Program-made: the position numbers and the translations under genes | Shown here: positions 28,161-36,457 of the stretch, one piece after another | How positions within the stretch are numbered: the stretch's first letter is position 1 | Layout: the number at the start of each line of letters is the position of its first letter | Assembly: GCA_945787655.1 (NCBI GenBank) | Contig: CALZIJ010000014.1 | Coordinates: 1 to 47,680, forward strand | From: Nitrospiria bacterium | GTDB taxonomy: Bacteria; Nitrospirota; Nitrospiria; SBBL01; JAADHI01 | Length of the DNA stretch: 47,680 bases | Direction: 5' to 3' | The notes under the pieces: model-generated | The model's database searches: none | Told to the model about the DNA's origin: nothing | What the model saw: only the letters and a program-made list of their open reading frames with translations

Positions 28161-29552
28161 TTATTTCTTTTCCGGAGTGCTGGCTTCAGGTACGCCACGA
28201 TCAAACTCCGTAAAATTAAAACGCCTGCCCATGCGAACCTCTGCCTGCTCGCGCACGGTTTGCATGACTTCCGGCGTAATCAATTGAATGTTATTTTCTT
28301 TGGCATAACGCTCGACTCCGCTTGAAACCATGCCTCGTGCAAATGAGGGTAAACCTTTGAGGCGTTCAAGTGAAGCAGGGCTCCATTCCAGGGTCATTTT
28401 TACTTCCAGCCCGAATGTTTGTTCTGTTCCCAGGGTAATTTTTTCTCCACCATATTCTCCGGGCTGGTAATCACAGGCCGGATCTTCAGCCAGGTAATCA
28501 TCGTGAGCGGCATAGGCCCGGCAGCGGCACCCGCCACACATTTCTGAAAATTCACAATCCCCGCAGCGGCCGCCCAATACAGGATCTCTCAGATCATTTA
28601 ATACAGGAGAGGTTTCCCATATTTCGTCAAAGGATTTTTCCCTGAGATTCCCTGCCGTGACCGGCATGTACGGGCAGGGTGTAATATCCCCGGAGGGGGT
28701 AATGCGACAATAATATTTTCCGGCGGGGCAGCTGCCCTGTGCGTAATTCTTGAGTAAGGCGGAGTCGGGGTCGAGATCATAAATCACTCGTCGGAAATGA
28801 GGTGCGCATTTTGCTCGGAGAATCAGGCCATGACTTTCTCCTGCAGAAGAGGTCCAGGGATCGTCGTAAGAGGTAAAAAGTGATTTTTCTTCGGCAGCGC
28901 TTTGTGTCCCTACGCCTTGAGCACGGGCAAGATAGCTTGAAATTTCCCGATACTGTCTGGGGGTGATGTCCTCAATGCCCTCACCTCGTCCGGTTTTAAC
29001 AAGAAAGAAAAAGTTCAGTACCTTGGCGCCTAAATCGCGTGACAGGTCAATCATTTTGGGTATTTCTGAAACATTCCACTCCATTACACTCATATGAATG
29101 GAGAAATCCAGACCCTCTTCCTTGAGAAAGTTGATTCCCCGGATTGCATTTGACCAGGCATTGGGAAGCTGACGAAATCGGTCATGTTTGACCGGATCGA
29201 CAGAATCAAGACTAATTGAAGCGCCTTGCAGACCACTTTCCCGCATTCTTCGGGCTTCGGTTTTGCCCAAGAGCACACCGTTCGTTCCAAGTACGCAGGT
29301 AAAGCCTTTATCCGAGCCGTAGGAAGCGATATCAAAGATATCTTTCCTCACTAAAGGCTCGCCGCCGGTGAGAATCAAAAAGACATTGGGATTGACTTTT
29401 TCAATGTCGTCCATCACCGTGAAACATTCTTCGGTTGTTAAATCACCGGAGACATCGGCATTCGGGAATCCGCTGATATAACAGTGGGTGCAAAACAGGT
29501 TACACCGCTGGGTCAGATTCCACGATACAGAATAGGCTTGATAAGAGGGCAT
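28161..29552 (-). CDS. SPASM radical SAM protein (AhbC/AhbD/NirJ-like) with C-terminal PCP_red-type domain
   Basis: 'WNLTQRCNLFCTHCYISG' CxxxCxxC; 'ILTGGEPLVRKDIFDI'; 'GRCGDCEFSEMCGGCRCRAYAAHDDYLAEDPACDY' as in tetrapyrrole-modifying radical SAM enzymes; C-terminus 'LEWSPASLERLKGLPSFARGMVSSGVERYAKENNIQLI'. Confidence 0.9.
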   Translation of the reverse strand: MPSYQAYSVSWNLTQRCNLFCTHCYISGFPNADVSGDLTTEECFTVMDDIEKVNPNVFLILTGGEPLVRKDIFDIASYGSDKGFTCVLGTNGVLLGKTEARRMRESGLQGASISLDSVDPVKHDRFRQLPNAWSNAIRGINFLKEEGLDFSIHMSVMEWNVSEIPKMIDLSRDLGAKVLNFFFLVKTGRGEGIEDITPRQYREISSYLARAQGVGTQSAAEEKSLFTSYDDPWTSSAGESHGLILRAKCAPHFRRVIYDLDPDSALLKNYAQGSCPAGKYYCRITPSGDITPCPYMPVTAGNLREKSFDEIWETSPVLNDLRDPVLGGRCGDCEFSEMCGGCRCRAYAAHDDYLAEDPACDYQPGEYGGEKITLGTEQTFGLEVKMTLEWSPASLERLKGLPSFARGMVSSGVERYAKENNIQLITPEVMQTVREQAEVRMGRRFNFTEFDRGVPEASTPEKK

Positions 29553-32254
29553 TAAAATCCCTGACTGCGCATGGCTTCAACCCAACGCTCTGTCACTTCA
29601 TTTAACATCTCGACAGTCACTTTCCCCAGGCCTTTTTCATCGGCACAGGCTTCGATTTCCTGAACCACAGTGCCCCGGACAAATGAAGGAATGGCGGAAA
29701 TGCGGGAAATCGCTTCATCTTCCCAGGAAAGCCGACGTTCCACTTTTTTTGAAACCTGCGCCCACTGCGTATATTTGTCATGAACGACCGAGGGATCAAT
29801 TTTCCGAATCCCTTTTTTTCGCGCATCTGCTTCAATTCGCCAACGCGTCATCTCCCGCATAAAACCTTCCGGGATTTCCCCCAAAATGGCGGTTGCGGTG
29901 TCGGTCCAATGCATTGGGGCATCATCTTTTAAAGGGCTTTCCTTTCGTTCCAGTTTCAAGGCATATTCCCCGCCCGCTCCACACAGTGAACATTGTTGGG
30001 GCGAAGTTTGCTCCGTAATCAGGCTGCATACCATACAGATAAAATAGTCGATTTCTTCCTGCATTAGCATAAAACTGCCTTTTTTTGCTTCACAAATTGG
30101 ACAGTGTTCGGGAACCTGCCGAACCACGTGGCCGCACATGCCGCAGAAATGAAGGGTATCTTTTGGATTCTGGTCTGGCGTCTCATCGCCAGACATTAAA
30201 GCCATTTTCTGTTTGATTTCTGCCAAACTGGTGGCTCCGGAAAGTACGTCTTCCATTTCCTGGGTGGCTTTTGCTATGCCGGCTTCGGCAACGTCCAGAG
30301 TAATGTGTTTGATATGATTTGAAAAAGCATAGTTTTCAATATGCTGCCGTGTTGCATCCCGCATGAAACCCACTGGGACACGGTCCAAACGATCTTTTCC
30401 TTCATCACTCCAGGTGAATTGCGGTGTCGCAGGTTCCGGTTTTTCCGGCGCGGCCTGTGGCGTTTCCTTTGCCGTTTGAGGTTGTTCTACTGCTTTTGAA
30501 ATGGCTTTGGCGGCCATTTCCACGTTTTCTTCCAAGTCTTCATCCAGTCCTTTAATCATTCGGATGGCGAATTCATTTGAAATGGTGGTAAATCCCATTT
30601 TTCGGGCAGTTTTTTCTACTTTTGCCTTGGCTCGCCGCCGTTCAAATCCGGCGGGAACGGCCCGAAGGGTATTTTTTGCGTCTTCTGTCCAGTTTAAAGG
30701 AACGCCGTCATAACCCACTTCTAGAGAAAGTCCACCTTCAGCCTTGGCCGCTGATTCAAAAAGAGATTTGTCCAGGAATTGAAACGCTTCGCCATCCGCG
30801 CTGCAGATCGGGCAGGCGACCGGCTTGGTGCCCTTCGCGGTGTACCCGCAATTTCCACAGACATGGAAATCCTGTTTCGCTTTTTCCTCGTAGCTTTCTG
30901 CCCGTTCGGTATCGCGGTCTTTCACAATGTCGGTCATCATCCCTGCGATACCGCCGCTCCTCAGGCTTTCGGCCACTGCGTCGTCCGCTTTCATTTTATT
31001 GCGGTCGATGCCTTTTTCATCCAGGACTTTCCCCATGTTTTTCATCATATCGATGGAGGACTGCGGCAGGATTTCCCCCATTGCGCCGTCGACCACCGAA
31101 TTGGTGATGATGGAGTAGCCTTTTTCAACCGCATAGCGGTAAACGGCGGTTTTGGCCACGCCGCGCGCAAAAATCGGAACTTTTTCCATGCGTTTGGAGG
31201 CCTCTTCCGTCCAGGCGACCGTGTATTCGGCGATGGCATCGATGGGCGGCATATAGGTTTTGTTGGAAATCAATACATTGCACGGAGCCATGCGGATGAG
31301 GTTTTCAGAATTACTACCGACGTCCATTTCACTATCCGAGTGGACGCCGATTCGACCGACCACTAAAAGCCAGGGTTTTTCCTTTTTAATATATTGCAGA
31401 ACTTTTTCAAAAGGTTTCCCGTCCAAAAGCGAGGTGCTGATTTTTACGCCTTCTTCTTCGGCCATTTTTGTGCAGACCTCAAGGTGGGACTGGTAAATCT
31501 TTGCCAAACCGGAATCAATGACGTCTTCGTGCAGTTTTTCCTGTTCTTTAAAACGGAAGACTTTCCCTGCTTCTTCGTTTAAAACGCCTGAGATGGAGTT
31601 AAACACAGCATAGTGGTAATACGGGTCAAAGGCCGAAACAACATCTAAAGGCAGGTCATAAGCCTTCGCCATGGCCAGCGCGGTCTTAAATCCGCCAAAG
31701 GAATGGTGGCTTCCGTCCACGGCCACGACAATTTTCCTTAAACTTTTCGGGACGTCAGAAGTGGGTTCTTTGACCACGAAGATATCGGATTTTCGCACCC
31801 GGCGGATGGTCCGCTCGGTCACACTGCCGATCATGCTTTCTTTCACCGCGCCGACGCCCAGGGCGCCTAAAATCACGAGATCGTAGCCATTTTTAACGAT
31901 GTCTTCAACCAGAACCTTGTAGTTTTTGCCTTCAAGGGAAACACGCTCAACGGGGACATTGCTCTCGCTTGCTTTTTGATCAATAATGTCGAGGTAAGAA
32001 TCCGTAATAATTTCCAGTCCGCGTGTAATTAAGGAATCATGTATCTTCCGTTGGCGCTCCAGTTCGTTTTCATCATGATATTCTTCCGGAAGCCCCGCTT
32101 CCATCTGTTTAAAGCGCTTGTCATGCAGTTTTGCCGCATAGGCATGGCTGCCAATCACTTTCGAACCGAACTGCTGGGCCAACATCATTCCGACGTCGAT
32201 GGCCGTGTTCGAAAAATCCGAGTTGTCCACCGGAATATAGATTGATTTATACAT
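29552..32254 (-). CDS. 900-aa fusion: two UspA domains + five PCP_red-type domains + three rubredoxin-like zinc ribbons
   Basis: UspA: 'MYKSIYIPVDNSDFSNTAIDVG...VILGALGVGAVKESMIGSVTERTIRRVRKSDIFVV' and 'KIVVAVDGSHHSFGGFKTALAMA...LVVGRIGVHSD'; ribbons 'CGNCGYTAKGTKPVACPIC', 'CGMCGHVVRQVPEHCPIC', 'CMVCSLITEQTSPQQCSLC'; PCP_red-like copies beginning VAWTEEA, LNWTEDA, FTWSDEG, MHWTDTA, LSWEDEA. Confidence 0.88.
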   Translation of the reverse strand: MYKSIYIPVDNSDFSNTAIDVGMMLAQQFGSKVIGSHAYAAKLHDKRFKQMEAGLPEEYHDENELERQRKIHDSLITRGLEIITDSYLDIIDQKASESNVPVERVSLEGKNYKVLVEDIVKNGYDLVILGALGVGAVKESMIGSVTERTIRRVRKSDIFVVKEPTSDVPKSLRKIVVAVDGSHHSFGGFKTALAMAKAYDLPLDVVSAFDPYYHYAVFNSISGVLNEEAGKVFRFKEQEKLHEDVIDSGLAKIYQSHLEVCTKMAEEEGVKISTSLLDGKPFEKVLQYIKKEKPWLLVVGRIGVHSDSEMDVGSNSENLIRMAPCNVLISNKTYMPPIDAIAEYTVAWTEEASKRMEKVPIFARGVAKTAVYRYAVEKGYSIITNSVVDGAMGEILPQSSIDMMKNMGKVLDEKGIDRNKMKADDAVAESLRSGGIAGMMTDIVKDRDTERAESYEEKAKQDFHVCGNCGYTAKGTKPVACPICSADGEAFQFLDKSLFESAAKAEGGLSLEVGYDGVPLNWTEDAKNTLRAVPAGFERRRAKAKVEKTARKMGFTTISNEFAIRMIKGLDEDLEENVEMAAKAISKAVEQPQTAKETPQAAPEKPEPATPQFTWSDEGKDRLDRVPVGFMRDATRQHIENYAFSNHIKHITLDVAEAGIAKATQEMEDVLSGATSLAEIKQKMALMSGDETPDQNPKDTLHFCGMCGHVVRQVPEHCPICEAKKGSFMLMQEEIDYFICMVCSLITEQTSPQQCSLCGAGGEYALKLERKESPLKDDAPMHWTDTATAILGEIPEGFMREMTRWRIEADARKKGIRKIDPSVVHDKYTQWAQVSKKVERRLSWEDEAISRISAIPSFVRGTVVQEIEACADEKGLGKVTVEMLNEVTERWVEAMRSQGF

Positions 32255-32459
32255 GGATTAAACTCCCCCCTTTTAAACTCATTTGATTCTTAAACAACAT
32301 GGCATTGTGAGAAAAATTGTGGGATTATACCACTCTATCCGGTTTTATGACAAGTCCTTATTCCCAAGGTATCAGGCTCTGATTTTGAGAAATTAAAACG
32401 CAATATTTTGTCTGTCCGAAAATGAAACACGGAGGGAGAGAAAGCCATATATTTTACTT

Positions 32460-32488
32460 TTGTGTGATTCACAGTTCGTATTTATAAT
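32460..32488 (+). promoter_or_regulatory. Predicted sigma70-type promoter for the TonB-dependent receptor
   Basis: TTGTGT - 17 bp - TATAAT. Confidence 0.55.
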
Positions 32489-32559
32489 ACAAGCCCATGC
32501 GCCGCGGATGCGGCAAGCGCGGGCTCAAGCGGGATGGAGATCATATTGGTGGTTAGAGC

Positions 32560-34479
32560 ATGAGGTATTTTCTGCATATATTCGGTTTTTTCGTTATTTT
32601 GTTTAGGTTTTCAATCGGACCTGAATTGTTTGCCGAAGAAGCGCCGACCCCCATGATGGAGCCGATTGTTGTCACTGCCTCGCGTCTGCCTGCTCCGCAT
32701 TCTACAACATCCGCAAATAGTACCGTAATAACCCGGGAGGAAATTGAGGCGCGGCAGCCCAGGACGATCATGGATTTATTAAGGCAGGTTCCCGGACTTC
32801 ATGTGGACCAGCCCGGCGGCCGGGGCGGAGTGAGTTCGGTATATCTTAGGGGCAGCGACCCAAACTTTGTCGTGGTGTTGATCGACGGGATTAAAATGAA
32901 CGACCCGACAAACAGCCGGGGCGGTTCTTTTGATTTTTCAACGATTGATCCAGAGAGTGTCGCGCGCATCGAGATTATCCATGGTCCGTTGACATCTGTT
33001 TATGGGTCAGATGCCTTGGGCGGCGTCATCCATATTATCACCTCAGAGGGCGGAAAAACCCCTGAAACGCAAGTGACGGTGAAAAGCGGAACAAAAGATG
33101 ATTATTACGCCGGTCTCAACACACAGGCGGTGTTTGGCCGGGCAGAAGGGGCTTTTCAGTTTTCTGTAGAGGACGATGGCACATTGACGTCCGGCAGCGC
33201 ATTTTCCTCGAAAAATGTTCACGGGAATTTGCGTTTTTCCCCGGTAAAGTTGGCCTGGTTAAACCTCGTGTTGCGATACAATGAAAGCCGGGGAGAACGT
33301 TTTCCCGATGACAGTGGCGGACCCGCCTTTGCCGTACTGCGTGGAAGGGATTTGCGGGACGTTTCCTCATGGACTGCAGGCTTAAGCCTGGGAAGGGATT
33401 TTTCTCCACGGTGGTCACAACAGGGAAAGGTCAGTTTTTATCAACGGAATGAGGATACCGTTTCTCCCGGAGTTGCGCCGGGTGCGCGCGATCCATTCGG
33501 CATTCCCCCAAACCGCAGCGACAACCGGTTTGAGCGGCTTGAGGTCCAGTGGTATTCTGTTTTTAATCCGGGGAACCGATGGCAGTTTGTTGTCGGGGCA
33601 AACCTTCAATCCGAAAAAGGGGAAAGTCAGGGGGCTTTGGATTTTGGGGGAGGGCCGGTTCCCAATCGTTTTAAGGCGGACCGGGAAGTTGTGGCCGGTT
33701 TTTTTGAAACAGGACTTGAAATTTCAGAAAATGTGAACCTGGAGGGTGGTTTCAGGGTAGACGACCCTGAAGGTTTTGATCTCCAGTTTTCCCCCCGCCT
33801 GGGGTTTTCATATGGGCTTGAATCGACAAAAACCACGATAAAAGCGAATTGGAGTAAAGGGTTTAAGCTTCCCAGTTTTTTTGCCTTGGGCCACCCTGTT
33901 GTGGGTAATGCCTCACTTGTGCCGGAGACCAGCCGGAGCGCTGAAGCCGGAGTGACACAGAAACTTTTTTCATCCCGGTTGGTGCTGCGCGGAACGTATT
34001 TTACGAGCCGGTATTATAACCTGATTGATTTGCAGGAAGGGCCGCCGCCAATCCTGGTCAATCGGTCCGAGGTCAAAACAGAGGGGTTTGAAGCGGGTGT
34101 TGTTTTTCAGGTGAATTCTTTTCTTACGATGGACGGCCATATCAGCTACGTAAAATCCGAAATCGAAGGGTCGGATGAGGTGTTACGTAACCGCCCAAAG
34201 TGGCGTGGGGGCCTTAAAACCCGCGTTAATGTCTCCGGGGATTTTTTGGCCGCACTGGATCTTTTATATGTCGGCCGTGTTCATGATTCCTCAATTCCGA
34301 CCGGAGACCGACGCCTGGATGACTATGTGCGTGTCGATCTGGCGGGTCTGTGGCGGGTATCCGAGAATTGGCAGTTTTCAGGATCATTGGATAATGTCTT
34401 TGATGCCGACTATGACGAAGCCCTTGGTTTTCCCGCACCTGGAATTCGCCTCTATTTGGGATTGCGCTATTCTATCTAA
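32560..34479 (+). CDS. TonB-dependent outer membrane receptor, BtuB-like
   Basis: plug domain 'DLLRQVPGLHVDQPGGRGGVSSVYLRGSDPNFVVVLIDGIKMNDPTNSRGG...EIIHGPLTSVYGSDALGGVIHIIT'; C-terminal beta-signal 'GIRLYLGLRYSI'. Confidence 0.94.
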   Translation: MRYFLHIFGFFVILFRFSIGPELFAEEAPTPMMEPIVVTASRLPAPHSTTSANSTVITREEIEARQPRTIMDLLRQVPGLHVDQPGGRGGVSSVYLRGSDPNFVVVLIDGIKMNDPTNSRGGSFDFSTIDPESVARIEIIHGPLTSVYGSDALGGVIHIITSEGGKTPETQVTVKSGTKDDYYAGLNTQAVFGRAEGAFQFSVEDDGTLTSGSAFSSKNVHGNLRFSPVKLAWLNLVLRYNESRGERFPDDSGGPAFAVLRGRDLRDVSSWTAGLSLGRDFSPRWSQQGKVSFYQRNEDTVSPGVAPGARDPFGIPPNRSDNRFERLEVQWYSVFNPGNRWQFVVGANLQSEKGESQGALDFGGGPVPNRFKADREVVAGFFETGLEISENVNLEGGFRVDDPEGFDLQFSPRLGFSYGLESTKTTIKANWSKGFKLPSFFALGHPVVGNASLVPETSRSAEAGVTQKLFSSRLVLRGTYFTSRYYNLIDLQEGPPPILVNRSEVKTEGFEAGVVFQVNSFLTMDGHISYVKSEIEGSDEVLRNRPKWRGGLKTRVNVSGDFLAALDLLYVGRVHDSSIPTGDRRLDDYVRVDLAGLWRVSENWQFSGSLDNVFDADYDEALGFPAPGIRLYLGLRYSI

Positions 34480-34597
34480 TTTTGTAACCGGCTGATTTTG
34501 AGACCGGGACGAGGGGTGTCTTTGAAAATTGAAACACACCGCCGCAAGCTGTATAGTGGGTTTAGGCTGGCGCAGCCGGGTAGAATTGAGGAGGAGT

Positions 34598-35047
34598 ATG
34601 ACCATCACAGATCCGGGAAGGTGGATGAAGGCCTTCATGATTATTCTTGGGGGTATGATATTGGGGTGTAATGCTAATATCACGAAAGAAATTCGCCGCC
34701 ATACCTATCCACCGGAATTTAATTACACGACTGAAAAAGAACTGAAGTCGACAATGTGGCGGCTGGCGGCCCAGGTGAAAAAACTCGACGAGGTCATGGT
34801 CACGCTGAATACGGCCCCGGAGCAGCGGCGGCGCGGGGTTATCCAGGTGCTTAAAGACATGGAAACAATCAGCAAAACCCTGGGACCCGAAGGCTGGCCG
34901 GGCAATCACCCCAAGGTCTCCAGAAACATCACTAAATTCAGAAGTGACCTTGTTGCAGCCCGCCGCGCACTGGAAACGGACCCGCCTGTTTATTATTTGG
35001 CCGGAACAATTTCCGGGGCCTGCTCTCATTGCCATGGGACGAAATAG
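34598..35047 (+). CDS. Small lipoprotein with C-terminal CxxCH haem motif (class II cytochrome c'-like)
   Basis: ATG at 34598 preceded by GAGGAGGAG (in frame with the 34529 ORF); lipobox-like 'GMILGC'; ends 'ISGACSHCHGTK*'. Confidence 0.75.
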   Translation: MTITDPGRWMKAFMIILGGMILGCNANITKEIRRHTYPPEFNYTTEKELKSTMWRLAAQVKKLDEVMVTLNTAPEQRRRGVIQVLKDMETISKTLGPEGWPGNHPKVSRNITKFRSDLVAARRALETDPPVYYLAGTISGACSHCHGTK

Positions 35048-35062
35048 GGTTTTCCATCCGGG

Positions 35063-35674
35063 CTAATCCCTTTTTATTTCTTCCACGATCCCCACGATAT
35101 CCCTTGGAAAAAGGACGATCTCGATTCTGCGGTTGCGTTGGCGCCCTTCAGGGTCGTCATTGCCGGCCACAGGCCGGTACTTCGAAAAACCCGCCGCCAA
35201 CATGTTTTCCGGAGGAACCTCCTGGTGACTCAGGAAGCGAACGACCTGAGTGGCGCGGGCGGTAGACAGCTCCCAGTTGCTTGGAAATTTTTCCATGAGC
35301 CGCGGCCCAATCGGCACGTTGTCGGTGTGTCCTTCGATACGGATGTCATTTTCTTTGACGTCTTTTAATACAGAACTGACTTTCTTGAGGACGCCTTCTC
35401 CCTCCGGCGTAATTTTCGCACTGCCTGAAGCAAAAAGAATTTTGTCCACAATTTCGACGGAAAGGCGGTTTTTAAGACGGGTGATTTTAATACTGCCGTC
35501 ATCAATTTCTTTTTTAAGCCCATCCACCAGGTCTTTGTGGGCTTTTGAGGATTCTTCCAACTCCCGTTTCATTTTCGCCAAATCCGCTTCAGTGACCTGC
35601 AATGTGTCCCGCAGATTGGCGCTTTCTTCCTGTTGTCCCTGCGTGCCGTCCTGCCCCGGCTCCTGGAAGATCAT
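35063..35674 (-). CDS. OmpA/MotB-like peptidoglycan-binding domain; 3' part of a split gene
   Basis: 'LFASGSAKITPEGEGVLKKVSSVLKDVKENDIRIEGHTDNVPIGPRLMEKFPSNWELSTARATQVVRFL...RRIEIVLFP'; no signal peptide in this ORF. Confidence 0.9.
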   Translation of the reverse strand: MIFQEPGQDGTQGQQEESANLRDTLQVTEADLAKMKRELEESSKAHKDLVDGLKKEIDDGSIKITRLKNRLSVEIVDKILFASGSAKITPEGEGVLKKVSSVLKDVKENDIRIEGHTDNVPIGPRLMEKFPSNWELSTARATQVVRFLSHQEVPPENMLAAGFSKYRPVAGNDDPEGRQRNRRIEIVLFPRDIVGIVEEIKRD

Positions 35675-35967
35675 AGGGCTTTTTTTCTGGCGGTGAGGCT
35701 TTCTTCGAGTTCTGTTTGTTGTTGAGCCGCATTGGTTTTAAAAATATCGTATTCCGATTGAAGTTTTTCCAATGCCTCGTTTTGACGGGCCAGTTTTTTT
35801 TCAAGGTCGGCATTTTTCTTTTCTTCCGTGTCGAGCCGCTGAGCAAGCGTTTGTGTTTCAGACACTTGCGCCATAAAGCGGCCTTTCGTCACGCAACCGG
35901 ACAGGATAACGGTTGAAAGTAGAAATATCGTGATCATCAGCTGAAGGGTCCGTTGATTTTTTTTCAT
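35671..35967 (-). CDS. Lipoprotein signal plus coiled-coil; 5' part of the split OmpA-family gene
   Basis: 'QLMITIFLLSTVILSGCVTKGRFMAQVSETQTLAQRLDTEEKKNADLEKKLARQNEALEKLQ'; overlaps the next ORF by ATGA at an A7 run. Confidence 0.85.
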   Translation of the reverse strand: MKKNQRTLQLMITIFLLSTVILSGCVTKGRFMAQVSETQTLAQRLDTEEKKNADLEKKLARQNEALEKLQSEYDIFKTNAAQQQTELEESLTARKKAL

Positions 35968-36388
35968 GGTGGCACCTCTTTATAGATCGTTTGTGATGCT
36001 GTTTTGTCAGGGTCGCATCCGTGTTCCCTTTGGTCCGTAAGTGAAGCCGATCACTACTATCTTGTATAAACCATACGGGAACCCATTATCAATATGCTGG
36101 TTTTACAAAAGGCCAACTCAGCTTTTTTGAGTGGAATTTTAATGCTTATAAGGTATGTTTATCGGGTTTATTTTTAAAGGGGGTTCTCGTGAGTGGTCTG
36201 TTGGTTTTTCGTTTTGAGAGATGATTAAAAAATGAAAACGGGGTCCGGATCAATGTGAAACGCCCGTATCAACGTTTTAGTGTAAAGACTATGGTTTTTA
36301 TGCCGGATTTTTATAATGATTTTGGCCTATTTTGTTTTAAATTCAAGTTTAAAAGGCGTAGAATAAACTATATAGCCGTAGCCCGATA

Positions 36389-36439
36389 ACCGTTTCCATT
36401 CCTTGTGGAGACGGTTCATAAATCGACTGTATTTATGAA
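36389..36439 (+). promoter_or_regulatory. Leader with two consecutive hairpins upstream of the GRE cluster
   Basis: ACCGTTTCCA-TTCCTTG-TGGAGACGGT (36389-36415, one G.U) then TTCATAAAT-CGACTGT-ATTTATGAA (36415-36439); RBS GGAGGGAGG follows before ATG 36458. Confidence 0.6.
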
Positions 36440-36457
36440 TGCGGAGGGAGGCGTGTC

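Noticed and set aside
35589-35846. 85-aa minus-strand ORF overlapping the OmpA split site
   Set aside because: Third reading frame; Lys/Asn/Gly-rich with no match to the coiled-coil or OmpA parts, so not the natural fused product.
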